Shown here: positions 50,895 through 63,275 of the stretch, one piece after another | How positions within the stretch are numbered: position 1 is the first letter of the stretch | Layout of the letters: the number at the start of each line of letters is the position of its first letter | From: Glandiceps talaboti | Lineage: Eukaryota > Hemichordata > Enteropneusta > Spengelidae | Assembly (NCBI RefSeq): GCF_964340395.1 | Contig: NC_135568.1 | Span: 4,795,579-4,859,578, forward strand | DNA: 64,000 nt | Direction: 5' to 3' | Program-made: the position numbers and the translations under genes | Notes under the pieces: generated by a model | The model's database searches: none | What the model was told of the DNA's origin: nothing | The model's input: only the letters and a program-made list of their open reading frames with translations

Positions 50895-51400
50895 ATCATT
50901 TTCAAATCTGATTTTCAGAGTACTTCTCAAGTGCAAGTGATGTGATGGTTGTCAATGCTTTGCTATTTATAAGCTCAAGAACCCAAACAACATGACACCC
51001 AAGTGCAAGTGTAGCATACTTATGGTATTTACATGAGTTCCTGCAATATCTTATCTGCAGATGTACTCTAGCTCTCACAAGCGTAGTGAAACTGTACCAT
51101 AAAACATGACAAGCACAAGTGCAAATACCCCCCCCCCCCCCCTCCGAGTACCTACACTGACACTCACATGTCATGGGCTCTCTAATTATTACTACATATT
51201 TATCAGAAACTGCAAATTTCTGTAAAAATGACATGATGTCATCATGCCCTTTTGTGTAGAACGAATGATCGCGTCCTCATTTCCATTTCATTAGTGTGCA
51301 GGTATACAATAATGTTTTCGGTATTGCGCTGTGGAGCAAATATCACTAGAATGTGTACATACTGGTGAAGGTATTCACTGGTACATATGTAACATGCATT
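50895..51400 (+). repeat. RG family copy 1
   Basis: Shared blocks: CACAAGTGCAAATA, ACATATTTATCAGAAACTGC, TGTGTAGAACGAATGATCGC, ATGTTTTCGGTATTGCGCTG, AAATATCACTAGAATGTG. Related copies at 55850 and, reversed, 61450. A C-run at 51128-51142 interrupts it. Confidence 0.7.
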
Positions 51401-51732
51401 TTATTTCAGTCTATACATATAATACTGGTTGCTATGGATTTTTAGACAATATTTCCCTATAAAACATGAGAACTAAGTTTAATACCAAGAAAGAATGAGA
51501 ATAATGTTTTCTGTCTGACATTGCTGCCCTTGTTTGGTAACACTGCTGTAACCTTTCCATCAATTATTGTGTTGTAATGAATAATATGCCTCATTATTTC
51601 TAAGACTTAGTAGACAAATTACATACACTTTGATAGTTTATCAAATATGTCGTCAGTATTAAAATGTCACACAAGACTGCTGACAGTGCATTACTTTCAG
51701 ATGACATGACCACTTGGCATGTTGTGGTTAGT

Positions 51733-52482
51733 GTCAGTGTGCCTTCTAATGAAAGTGAAAATTTTGTTGTTGTGAGTAAAAATGATAAAAAGTGGCATTT
51801 CTTGCGAGTCACCACATAGTAAGAGATAGGGGAACACCACATTTTGGTGCGTCACTAGAAATTTTGTGCGCCAGTGGCACGTCAAATTGGCTTAGCGAGT
51901 ACACTCACCACATAGTAAGAGATAGGGGAACACCACGTGTTGGTGCGTCTCTAGAAATTGTGTGCGTCAGTGGCACGTCAAATTGGCTTAGAGGGCACAC
52001 TCACCACATAGTAAGAGATTGGGGAACACCACATGTTGGTGCGTCTCTAGAAATTGTGTGCGTCAGTGGCACGTCAAATTGGCTTAGCGGGTACACTCAC
52101 CACATAGTAAGAGATTGGGGAACACCACATGTTGGTGCGTCTCTAGAAATTGTGTGCATCAGTGGCACGTCAAATTGGCTTAGCGGGTACACTCACCACA
52201 TAGTAAGAGATAGGGGAACACCACGTGTTGGTGCGTCTCTAGAAATTGTGTGCATCAGTGGCAAGTCAAATTGGCTTAGCGGGTACACTCACCACATAGT
52301 AAGAGATAGGGGAACACCACGTGTTGGTGCGTCTCTAGAAATTGTGTGCGTCAGTGGCACGTCAAATTGGCTTAGCGGGTACACTCACCACATAGTAAGA
52401 GATTGGGGAACACCACATGTTGGTGCGTCTCTAGAAATTGTGTGCATCAGTGGCAAGTCAAATTGGCTTAGCGGGTACATTG
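51733..52482 (+). repeat. RX array: seven 96-bp units with a MITE-like leader
   Basis: The leader (CAGTGTGCCTTCTAATG, then TTTTGTTGTTGTGAG) matches the left end of the 113-bp RX element at 16324. Units starting ACCACATAGTAAGAGAT lie at 51811, 51907, 52003, 52099, 52195, 52291 and 52387, exactly 96 bp apart. Each carries CACTAGAAATT or TCTAGAAATT and ends near TTGGCTTAGCGGGTA, or TTAGAGGGCAC in one unit, close to the element's right end. A paired variant separates two unit types: GATAGG with CACGTG (51907, 52195, 52291) and GATTGG with CACATG (52003, 52099, 52387). Since 96 is a multiple of three, one frame is open throughout, giving a spurious 309-codon frame with a 32-residue repeat. Confidence 0.93.
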
Positions 52483-52847
52483 CTAACTTAGTGCGTTTCA
52501 CTAAAGCCATTGGATATAACCACGGACGTGTGGGACTGGTGATATCTTTAAGAATGTTGTCAATTATTGAGGGGAGGAAATGGAAGAGGGGAGACAATGA
52601 ATTATATATAACAATTGAAAAATCATGCATACGAACGATCTTCAATATTGATACAACTTATTGTGGCTGTGTAGTTCACCCACAGGTGCTCATAAAGTTG
52701 CCATATTGTAGATCTATGTGAGTGAGGCTGCCGGCTGTCGGGCCAAACAGTGAGTTATGGAATAACCTTGTTAAGTGATATATGTACCTCTGTGTTCAGC
52801 CTGACAATTCACTTATGTAGATCTCTATGATATAGCAACTTCACAAG

Positions 52848-53068
52848 CACCTGTGGGTTTAACCATGGGTAAGGAAGGAAGGCAAACTGTTTCAGTTACC
52901 ATGGCACCTGCGGGGTGAATGATGGTGAAGAGGGAAGACAAACTTTCAGTTGCCATGGCACCTATGGATGAACAAGGGCGAGGAGGAAAGACAAACTGTT
53001 TCAGTTGCCATGGCACCTGTGGACTTAACCATGGGTAAGGAAGAAAGACAAACTTTCATTTATCATGG
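52848..53068. repeat. ~62-bp tandem repeat, four units
   Basis: Units share CATGGCACCTGYGG, ACCATGGGTAAGGA, AAGACAAACTGTTTCAGTT. Two of the four lost a GTTT step. Richer in G+C than its surroundings. Confidence 0.85.
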
Positions 53069-53174
53069 CTTTTAAAGATATAATTATCAGAAAATACTGA
53101 TGTAATTATTGATTTAATGTTAATTCACCTCCTTCCCAATACTAAAATCCCTGAATAGGGTTTAACCCCGGTTT

Positions 53175-53615
53175 AATCTGATTAAAATCTGATGTAATGT
53201 ACACTTTGTGATTTCTTTTTGGCTGTTACGTTTATTGTTGTTTGTTCTTTTGTGAGCGCTCATTACATACATCTGACACAACACCATAGGCGTTCCTGTA
53301 CCAAAGCTCGTACTTACGAGTTGCCAATCAGAATCCGTCTTACAAAATATATACTCAACATTGGAAATTGAAAGAAAGAGAACCATCAAACAATAACGAT
53401 AACATTGTTGTCTGCACTCTGTGGTACTGTACCCATATGTTTCGGCACATTACGCATTTTCATTGGCTGAGTGAACTCACTCAATGATGACATTTGGAAC
53501 AGGAAAACCTATAGTGTTGTGTTAGATGTATGTAACAAGCGCTCACAAAAGAACAAACAACAGTAAATGTAACAGCCAAAAGAAAATTCCGCTCTGGTAC
53601 ACTACATCAGACTGT
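53175..53615. mobile_element. RD family element, copy 2, inverted ends ~100 bp
   Basis: The left end (CTGATGTAATGTACAC, TTTCTTTTTGGCTGTTACG, GTTTGTTCTTTTGTGAGCGC, ACATACATCTGACACAACAC) is mirrored by the right end over about 100 bases with few differences. The copy at 23878 shows that the family's ends also include AATCTGATTAAAATC. Non-autonomous; similarity extends through the middle. Confidence 0.88.
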
Positions 53616-54372
53616 AACTGAACATACCAGTGAAGGCTTGACCTGGCCCCATCCACAGGAAGGGGAGAGGGGAGGCAGGAAAGACAAACTATACACATTC
53701 AATACCAAATTACCTATAACTCTACAGGAGTCTAATCACTCAATACATTATTCCATTCATACTCAATTTTTCAAGTAAACAGATTATCAAAATGAATGTT
53801 ATTTTTTGATACATTGTGTGGGATGTAAACACCTGCTGTAATTTGTTACCAAGTACATCAATATAACGCCTATCAATGACATATGTGAAGCAAACAGCTG
53901 AAGACATTATCATGTGGTCAGTCAATAATACATAATAGTCAATGCTGTTATTTCATTTGTACATTAATATATCGATAACATACAACTGCTGTTGACAAAA
54001 ACAAAACTTTGAAATTACAGAGAAAAGAGTATTACGCAGTCAATCTCAAAACGATTGTTGTTGATAAATACCAAACATTTTAAAGAGAACAGTATTATGC
54101 TATTGGTCGATATAAAGTTATAACCATCAATTCTGTTATTTAATTTGTACATAAATATATATGTTTTAGAATGATTGCTGTTCATAAATACAAAATTCGA
54201 AATTACAGAACAAAGTATCATGCAGTCAGTTGATAATATAATACTTAATTATTTATCTAATTGTACATAAATGTATTGATAACACGATATACATCTCAGC
54301 ATGTTTGCTGTTAATAAAGATAAATTTTGAAATATAGACATCATAAAAATGTATGTCATATCTCTCATTATC

Positions 54373-54647
54373 TATTGTAAACTTAGATATTTTCAATACT
54401 ACAAAATTTTGTGATTTTACAGTCTTCAGCAAGTTCTCAAAGACCAATATTCTCTAATTACCAGACTGGTACATTGTGTTCATGTACAAGAAGGCATTTT
54501 AGTCACTACTTATTTTTACTAACCACCAGACTGATACATTGTGTTCATGTGCAAGAAGGTATTTTAGTCACTACTTATGTTTGTGTTTGTTTTCCAGCGA
54601 AATCAACGAAAATAAGTCTTTAACGAAAATTTCTAGGTTTACAGTAA
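54373..54647. repeat. RB family element with internal 60-bp duplication
   Basis: Begins ATTGTAAACTTAGATATTTTC and ends AATTTCTAGGTTTACAGTA. The block CCAGACTGGTACATTGTG ... TTTTAGTCACTACTTAT occurs twice in tandem, the same structure as in the copy at 38736. Confidence 0.8.
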
Positions 54648-54989
54648 TTTACACGTAATACTAGATAATTAATCTATATCTACTGTACTCTGTTTTAGTT
54701 TATTATTCTACCACAAATTGTTGTAGCTTGGCAACAAAGATGTAGCAAGTTCAAGTACATCCTCCTAACCTTAGAAGTACAAAAGTGTAAGTGTGACTTC
54801 CAATGTCTTGTGTACACAGAAAGACTTGGAAGGGATGGGGTTGTTAGCATTGGTACATGATACCCAAAATAAAATCACAAGGTTAACGCTAGCTCATACC
54901 ACTTATCGCTCATAAAATCTACACATAACTAATTATATGTGCCACTATTATCTTTGCCACTATTATTGCTTGAGAACAAAATATTTATT

Positions 54990-55082
54990 CTTTACCTTTA
55001 TTTTCTAAGTTATTTTGTTTTTGTTTTTGTTTTGTTTTTTTTTGGTTTTGTTTTTTGTTTTTTTTGGGGGGGGGGTTTCTTC
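54990..55082. repeat. T/G-rich low-complexity tract
   Basis: A run of GTTTTT-type units ending in eleven G (about 55067-55077). Polypyrimidine on one side and a G-run on the other; possibly a degraded retroposon tail. Confidence 0.7.
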
Positions 55083-55849
55083 AGGCAGTGAATAAAATAT
55101 GTAAAGAAGTACAAGAGCTATAACAGAAATATTAAATAGAGCCATACATTCATACATTGTACAATCTAATAGCTATATCCACTGACTTTATCTGTGTACA
55201 TATGATATGCCTATGAAGTACTGTGTAGGAGGAACTCGGTCTAAAAATAGACCCATCAGCTGATTGTATTCATATGGATCCCTAGCTATGAACTGCATGC
55301 ATGCATGCAAACAGTTGCCATATTACCAGCTGCATACAAAGATACCCCTACTGTTCATAGTGTAAATTATGGCTTCATTGTTGAGACTAAACTGAGAGGT
55401 ACACAAGGCAATATAGAGAGACAAAAGCGATCACAACTCTCTCTGAACAAAGGTTAAAGCATGACAGAGCCCTCTTGTGAATTCCTGCACCTTCTGGCTG
55501 CAATTGAAGGAAAGATTTCTGAAAGTATGTGTCATTAAATACTTTGATTTCAATATTGTAAACTTTAAATGCTCCCGAGATTAGTTTGTTGGTGTGGCTG
55601 GGGACGTTTCATCAGTTTCCATCGCATCCCTTCCTTGATTACATTTAAATTGAGAAGTGTTCTACTGCCCTGCATAGCATTACACTTCTCACTGCATTAT
55701 ACACATATAGTGCTCTGCACTGCATGGCTCTGTACCGAGTTAAACTGAACTGTGCTATATATACTATGACAGAACTAGACATGTGAGTGCATGTATAACA
55801 TACTGATCAGGATGGGGAGGGTACAATATTTGCACAATCAAGTGCTTGC

Positions 55850-56130
55850 TGTGTTCTCTATGGCGGTACTTTCATCAGCATAGAAAATGAAAGTGCAGCA
55901 GAATTAAACCACCACAAACACAAGTGCAAATATGGCATGGGGTCTGTTTATTATTACAAATATTTATCCGAAAATAGCAATTTCCATAAACAGTATACTG
56001 TGCCACCATGCAATTTTGTGTATATGGAACAATCATGCACTCATTTGCATACATGTATGTTTTCGGTGTTGAACTGCAGTGTGATAAAATATCACTAGTA
56101 TGCACATGAACCAGTGCAAGTAATCACTAA
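55850..56130 (+). repeat. RG family copy 2
   Basis: Shares CACAAGTGCAAATATGG, ACAAATATTTATCCGAAAAT, TTTTGTGTATATGGAACAAT, GTATGTTTTCGGTGTTGAAC and AAATATCACTAGTATG with the copy at 50895. Confidence 0.7.
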
Positions 56131-56154
56131 CATATATGAATAGTATGTATAATA

Positions 56155-56645
56155 ATGTACAATGTACTCTGTACTACACCATGCTACTGTACTGCATTAC
56201 GCTGTAGTGTCATGCACTCTGCACTGCATTACATTGTTCTGTCTTTCATTTCGCTACACTGTACTTTGTCGACAAAGTACTGCACTGTTTTGCATACTCT
56301 GGACTGCACAAGATTGTTCTGCACTACACTGTATGATACTGTACTGTTGTGTTGTGATAGCCTTGCACATTGTTCTGCACTCGTTTGTACTACAATGTAT
56401 AGCATTGTGTTGTGCTGACCTGTACAGCATTGTACACTGCACTATATTGGATTGCAGAGCACTTGATTGTTGTGCTGTCCCACACAGGACTTGCGCTCTG
56501 TCCTACATTATAAGGTTGTTCAGTATTATATTGCACTACACTGTACTGCACTACACTGTTGTGCTGTCCTCTCCTGTACAGCTTTGTACTCACTGCATTA
56601 TGCTGTTCTGCACTACATTATATTATAGTGTACTATACTACAAAG
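56155..56645. repeat. Degenerate pentanucleotide array (TRYAC-like)
   Basis: Composed mainly of CTGTA/CTGCA/CTACA steps of five bases, heavily mutated. It produces Cys/Leu/His/Tyr-rich open frames up to 194 codons on the plus strand and others on the minus strand; these are composition artefacts. A weaker stretch with similar words precedes it at 55640-55765. Confidence 0.8.
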
Positions 56646-57789
56646 CATTAACAATATCTATTGAATATCTTGATGAAAGTTATTCTCCTTGTCAGTCTAA
56701 GTTGACGTCTTTGGACGAAGGCATGCAAAAGACAGCGATGTTTTGAATTCTTTTTGAGTCATAATCAGTCATGCATACTGTGTCATTTGCTTGAGGGCTG
56801 TTAATCACTCAAGCCACTGTAACAAACCATATTCTAACAACTCCTGAAACAACATTCAATTACTTTGTTGAAGTATTACTTTCAAATACTATCAAAGGTA
56901 TCATTTTCAAAGAAGGTATTTCACTGAAATCAAAGGTTATTGATTCTTTTTTGCCATTAATTCTTTGTGGAATTTTTGTTAAATATCATCAAGAAACATG
57001 GTAACAAATCTTGCTCTGGCTCTTTCACTTTATTTAGTTGTTATTCAGTGTGATTATTTTGATTTCACTACATTTGAGGAAAAATTAGTTTGAAAATTCC
57101 TGATGAAAATATTACCAATAAGATTTTTAAGATTAGTTGTAAACATATATATCACCTGAAATTATAGTGAAAATATTAATCATACAAAAAGACAGTAAGA
57201 CAGTAGAATTTAGTTACTTTGGAATTGTAATTTAGAATTAAATGCAGTGATTCGACCTGTCTACTAAGGACCTTGATCCTGCACATTCAAATATTGTACC
57301 ATCAACCCAGCACATTTGTTTCTAATTTATCATTCCAAAGTAACCATCTTTTACTGTGTTGTTGATTCTTCGAACCATGAACAATATACATGAGCAGTAT
57401 TTTCGTATTTCATGAACCCTAGTACCAAGAAGGAGGAAATTGAAAAGTTTGCAAACATTTCTGTACCTGTACCATGAATTTAATGTGGAACGCCAGTAAA
57501 AGCTCTGGGGAAAGTACTAGTACTTAGATTTTACCTACTTGCTGTAGCTTTTTACACAAACACTGATTTTAAAGTAGTATTATTGAAACAGTCTATATAA
57601 ACTTTGACAAAGTGCTTCCTTCTAAAAACTATCAACATTCATTATTGTCCAGAGATGTAAACAAGTTAACTCTAAGGATATGGTATGAAAAGAGAGGGCT
57701 TCTCTATCAAATATGATTCACATGTTCTCAAGTAACTGTAAGGGTATCTTTTCTAAGAGCAATGTTGATAATCTGAAGTCTTGAAAACA

Positions 57790-57925
57790 ATTACTTGCAT
57801 TGTTATGCATATTACATCATCATCCAAGGCATGATTGGATAATGGATTGTATTGTCATGCAAATTAGTCATCTAAGAAATGATTGGATAATGAGTTGTAT
57901 TGTTATGCAAATTACACCCACCCCC
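57790..57925. repeat. Short ~59-bp duplication
   Basis: ATGATTGGATAATGGATTGT and ATGATTGGATAATGAGTTGT, each followed by ATTGTYATGCAAATTA. Two units. Confidence 0.75.
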
Positions 57926-58584
57926 ACAGTAAGTGAATAATAATATCCAGATTAGTCTCTTTCTGGATATATCATAGGAAATATTCACACTTTACAATTC
58001 ACTGAAGTTTGCAAAATTTACATTTCAATGATGAAATTGTATATATAATTATTCATTGTATCAGATCTTAGCAATGGAACAGAAAAAAGGAATTCTTGAG
58101 AGACACTTTGGTTACTATGGTTACAAAAACAGTTCTCTGAGACAAGTATCACTTGACACCATATTTGAATATGGATGCAAACAAAATGACCCCTGAACAT
58201 TCTTTGTTTGTATCCACTTGTGTTAAGGAATACATCATAATGCCTACGGAAACTAATACTGATTAAACATCGACTACTATGGAAAAGGAAATGACAGACT
58301 TCCAAGTTTCAAATTATTCAAATTTAGGTTTGAGAAACAGTTGTCTAGGAGAGCTATAGAAATGGTTGCTCAGCAACAAAAGAAGAATCCTCTGTATGGC
58401 TCCTGATACAATAAGATTAATGTGATAGACCAAGGACTGATACATGTCCCTTTAAAGGATTATTTCAGATTTGGCCTAACAAGTTTGATTCCGATTATGC
58501 TAAATTTTAGAATAGGTGGGATAGGTAGATTTTTTATTTTATTTTTATATGTATATTTTTTTTCATATGTGAGTGTCTAGTTAT

Positions 58585-58690
58585 AACATTTAATGTGAGA
58601 ACCTGGGATTGAAACTTTGGCTTTTAAGCTCCACTGATAAGATAATGTTAATGTGAGAACCTGGGATTCAAACCTTGGCCTTTAAGTTAT
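58585..58690. repeat. Short ~60-bp duplication
   Basis: AATGTGAGAACCTGGGATT recurs, followed by AAACYTTGGCYTTTAAG. Two units. Confidence 0.8.
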
Positions 58691-59130
58691 TCACTGGACG
58701 TCATTTACTGGGGAGAGATACCAGTAGAATGGGAGAAATCAATTTCAAATGTGAATACCATGGTTCCATTTTCATATCTAGCAGCTGATTCCATTGACAA
58801 CAATTGACGATCTCCAAGAATTTGTTCACTAATGAGACTTATGACACAACGATACCCACAAAATTACAACTGTGTACCTGTAACAAAAACACTGCTCTTA
58901 ATAACTTTTGAACTGAACCAGATACCACATTGGAGGCAGTCTCTTTTGTTCAAGGTTTAGCATTGTATTTAGATTAGTGTGTTACAAATGTACAAGCTGT
59001 TACCAGCTCACAACTATAGAGGGACATAAACTATAGCACAAAATCACAAACACAAAATGATCTGGGCAAATGTGATGTTTAATTGATGTATTAACAAGCC
59101 TGTCTGTTAAAAATATTTACCTGGGTGAGT

Positions 59131-59430
59131 CAGGCTAGGTGTAGGAAGGTGAATACCAAATCTTAGCCAATGTCTGTAGACAGGCTAGGTGTCGGAAGTT
59201 GACAATCAAAGCTAAACCAATGTCTGTAGACAGGCTAAGTGTAAGAAGGTGAATACCAAATCTTAGCCAATGTCTGTAGACAGGCTAGGTGTCGGAAGTT
59301 GACAATCAAAGCTAAACCAATGTCTGTAGACAGGCTAGATGTAAGAAGGTGAATACAAAATCTTAGCCAATGTCTGTAGGCAGGTTAGGTGTCGGAGGCT
59401 AAGTGTAGGAAGGTGGATACCTGTAATCCA
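59131..59430. repeat. 50-bp tandem repeat with alternating unit types
   Basis: Units begin CAGGCTAGGTGT or variants at 59131, 59181, 59231, 59281, 59331 and 59381. Type A reads AAGGTGAATACCAAATCTTA; type B reads GAAGTTGACAATCAAAGCTA. They alternate A, B, A, B, A, making a 100-bp higher-order unit. Confidence 0.9.
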
Positions 59431-60234
59431 ATCAAATACCTGGCTTCATAGATGAATGCAAAATACAAGCCATACACATGTAATCACAAGTACACCAACT
59501 ACCTTGATGCCAAAATCAGCTCAGTACATCTCAGCCTTGTTAATATCAACAACGCACTAGTAATACTATTGACACAAAATGATATAATAATAATATTGAT
59601 TAACATTGAAATGATAGACCAGTTACTCATGTCTACTAAATGATATATTGGTCAAATAATGTAGAACATGAAATTCTGAGCAACCCATGATTTTGTAATG
59701 ATATAGAATTTACATAGCTTGGAAATATGTGCATAGATTTCAAAGCAATTTAAGATGCAAATTGCCAGGTCTTCATCCGCATGTGTTCAGCTCCCTTATA
59801 ATGAGAAAGATATTAAAAAAGAAATATTGACAATTAAATTAAAAATAATAGGTCTATATATTAATCAAAAGCAAATACACTTACTAATATATATATAGTA
59901 TTTTATAGTATTTTAACTACTGAAATTGGCAAAATAATAATCTGGTTTCATTAGCTGACAACAAATCTTCTCAGGTAATTTCTCATGCCAGTGCTTCCTT
60001 GATAATGATACAACTCATTTTTCACGGTGCGAAGGTTTGTATCATGTATGAGTCTGGGATTATAGCAGAGAACCTGTTATATGGAAATTAAATTATATTG
60101 ATTGTGAATTGAATGACACAGGTAAGATGGATTTATAAGAGAACTGAGAGTAATGCTACAATGGGATTAATGATTATCATACTCCACATAATTGTGGAAT
60201 CGTCAGTGTGTTAGCATATTTTTCGATTTTTTTT

Positions 60235-60790
60235 TTTAAAAAGGTTTGTAAACCATGAACCTTCAGTGAGACATAATTATTTCCACAGAACATTTACAAT
60301 TTGGCAAGATATCATCTAAGTTTGTCAAACACTAGGATTGTAAACCACGAATTTTCAGCGAGACACAATTATTTCAGGAGAACATGTACAGTTTGCCAAA
60401 TGTTAGACTTGGAAACGTGAACCTTCAGTGATCACAACATTTATACAATTATTTCTAGAGAACATGCATAGTTTGCCCAGATATCATCCAAGTTTGTCAG
60501 ACGCTAGGCTTGCAAACTGTGAATCCTCCACATTACACTTAAACGATTATTTACCAAGATCATACAGTTTGCCCTGATATCATCCAAGTTTGTCAGATGC
60601 TAGGCTTGCAAACCATTAACCTTCAGTGAAACGTCATAATTACAATGTATTTTCAGAGAACATGTAGTTTGCCAAGATTATCTTCCAAGTTTGTAAAATG
60701 CTTGGCTTGTAAACTGTGAATCGCTCAAAAAACATTTATACAATTCTGTCCAGTAAGTATGTGCGTTTAGTTTGCCATGATATCTTCATA
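60235..60790. repeat. Degenerate tandem repeat, ~110-bp unit
   Basis: Four to five units share AGTTTGCCAAGATATCATCC, AAGTTTGTCAGAYGCTAGGC, TTGCAAACYRTGAAYCTTCA and ATTATTTCNAGAGAACATG. One unit lacks its middle. Confidence 0.75.
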
Positions 60791-61449
60791 GAGTCAGATG
60801 TTTGTAAATAAGCATGCAAAGACTTAATTAGTTGTAGACAGACATTTATCCAGAGTCTATGATTTTCCTACATTACATGTGATTTGTAATAAAGTCTATA
60901 TACTTATCTATTTATTATAAATTATTAATTGCCATGTCTTTGATTCTGGGAAAAAAATATCATCATTATAACATGACTTGTTATTCCTACAATATGTATC
61001 ACATATCACATATCATATTAGAAAATATATTGGGCTTTTGATAATAATCTTTCAAACAAGTGGTGAGTCAGTATACATTTTCAATTTCAGTTGGGGTGGG
61101 GATGTTCATGGCATCCCAATTTTTACATTATTTTTTAAAGTTGTTATATATTTTATACCACTTAAATTGATTGCCCAAACTATATAATTTAAAGGCTAAC
61201 ACTAAACAGAAAGATTCACAAAGAAGAGATAGGATTGATTTATTAGAACCATGCAATCTTTTTTTATCCATGCCAAACCGTAGCCACTTAGATGCACGGT
61301 GTCAGGGCATTCTCATTGGCTTGCCTTTGGAGTTAATGGGTGAAAAGGCACGGCTGCTACTAAGGTATGACATATAGCCTACAGTCTTGACGTATACAGT
61401 CAAGTACAGAGTGATAAAGCAATGTAGTATAGAGCATTATCCATGTCTA

Positions 61450-61760
61450 CACTGTGATTACTTGCACAGGTGCGCACACATACCGGTGGTAATTTGCATT
61501 GCAGTGCAATACCGAAAACATTACTGCATACGCGCATGCAAATATTGTGCAAATGAGGGCACATATGTTCATTGTAAACAAGATCACTCTGTCATTTTAC
61601 GGAATTCTTGCTGTTCCAGCATACGTTCTCGGGGGAGGGTATTTGTACTTGTGCCTGCAATTTTTTTGCTATTTATTACTCGCTATGGTTGTGAAAACAC
61701 AGCTGCAGAGAACACTACACACACATGCAAATATCCCAAGTACACTGCCACACTTGCACT
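61450..61760 (-). repeat. RG family copy 3, reversed
   Basis: As reverse complement it shares ATGTTTTCGGTATTGCACTG, GGTATTTGTACTTGTGCCTG (opposite orientation) and AATATTTGCATG words with the copies at 50895 and 55850. Two overlapping plus-strand frames (136 and 92 codons) run through it; they follow the repeat and have no recognisable domain. Confidence 0.55.
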
Positions 61761-62404
61761 CATTGGTTCTGTCATAACACTGCTCTTTAGTATATAATTA
61801 GACATGATATTATTGAAATAAATGGTATTATCCACACTCAATATATTTACACAATAAATACAAAGATAACTTACAATTTATTAATAATTAATATCATGTT
61901 TTATGCTATAATAAGATTTCATAAACTTCCCAATATTGACAATTGGCCTAACCCAGTCAATCGGACTTTGTGATGTCAAAAATAGTTCTTGCTAAATGTA
62001 TGATATTTTTAACATATATGATGTTTGTCTTAGGTAATGGATATTGCAATTTCATACCAGTACAAGTATTATCTTATAATGCATTGATTTCACTGCCTGT
62101 AGAATAGTAGTATTGTAACAAGACCTCGGATTTCACTGCTGCTAAAATCGTAGGCCTGCCTACTCTTGCTATATCAGACTTTACTGATCATGCAATACTG
62201 CGCAAGGCACATGTGATTGCTGTTGACAATAAACATTCACTTAATGCACATTTGATATTCTCCCATCTGGTCGAAGATACTGTTGTCTCTATAAATGTCT
62301 CTATACAATTTGATACAGATAGAGTTTTGTCCTGTCAGCCGTCACATTGTTAAATCGATGCTAAGTTGTATTTGTGTATTTGTGTAGCTTGTCTTTGTTT
62401 TTAC

Positions 62405-63275
62405 TTGTTTTGTACTGCATTGTTGTACTGAACTGCACTGTACTACACTACACTACTGCATTGTACTGAACTACAATATGCTGTCGTATTGCACTGTACT
62501 ACACTACACTACTGCACTGTACTACACTATACTACTGCATTGTACTGAACTCCAATATGCTGTTGTACTGCACTGCACTGCACTGTACTACACTATACTA
62601 CTGCATTGTACTGAACTACAATATGCTGTTGTACTGCACTGTACTACACTACACTACTGCATTGTACTGAACTACAATATGCTGTTGTACTGCACTGTAC
62701 TACACTACACTACACTACTGCATTGTACTGAACTACAATATGCTGTTGCACTGCACTGCACTGCACTACACTACACTACTGCATTGTACTGAACTACAAT
62801 ATGCTGTTGTGTTGTACTGCACTGTACTACACTACACTACACTACTGCACTGTACTGAACTACAATATGCTGTTGTACTGCACTGTACTACACTACTGCA
62901 TTGTACTGAACTACAATATGCTGTTGTACTGCACTGTACTACACTACTGCATTGTACTGAACTACAATATGCTGTTGTACTGCACTGTACTACACTACAC
63001 TACTGCACTGTACTGAACTCCAATATGCTGTTGTACTGCACTGCACTGTACTACACTACTGCATTGTACTGAACTACAATATGCTGTTGTACTGCACTGT
63101 ACTACACTACACTACACTACTGCATTGTACTGAACTCCAATATGCTGTTGTGTTGTACTGCACTGTACTACACTACACTACTGCACTGTACTGAACTACA
63201 ATATGCTGTTGTACTGCACTGCACTGTACTACACTACACTACTATATGCTGTTGTACCTGTTGTGCTGTACTGTA
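62405..63275. repeat. Pentanucleotide-derived minisatellite
   Basis: About 870 bp built from five-base steps (GTACT, GCACT, ACACT, GAACT). They are organised into 13-14 longer units, each containing GAACTACAATATGCTGTTG, then a variable number of TACTGCACTG / TACACTACAC steps, then ACTGCATTGTACT. Unit lengths vary by multiples of five (about 55-75 bp). All three forward frames are open for long stretches, giving Leu/His/Cys/Thr/Tyr-rich frames that are not genes. Confidence 0.92.

Noticed and set aside
51792-52721. 309-codon open frame with a 32-residue repeat, resembling a repeat protein
   Set aside because: It coincides with the 96-bp array, whose period is a multiple of three. The unit is derived from a non-coding inverted-repeat element, and no splice or start context supports translation.
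56155-56746. 194-codon plus-strand frame and overlapping minus-strand frames
   Set aside because: Same degenerate five-base repeat as at 62405; frames on both strands at once point to composition.
61387-61797. 136-codon cysteine-containing frame that could suggest a zinc-binding protein
   Set aside because: It overlaps a reversed RG repeat copy and the cysteine spacing fits no known motif.
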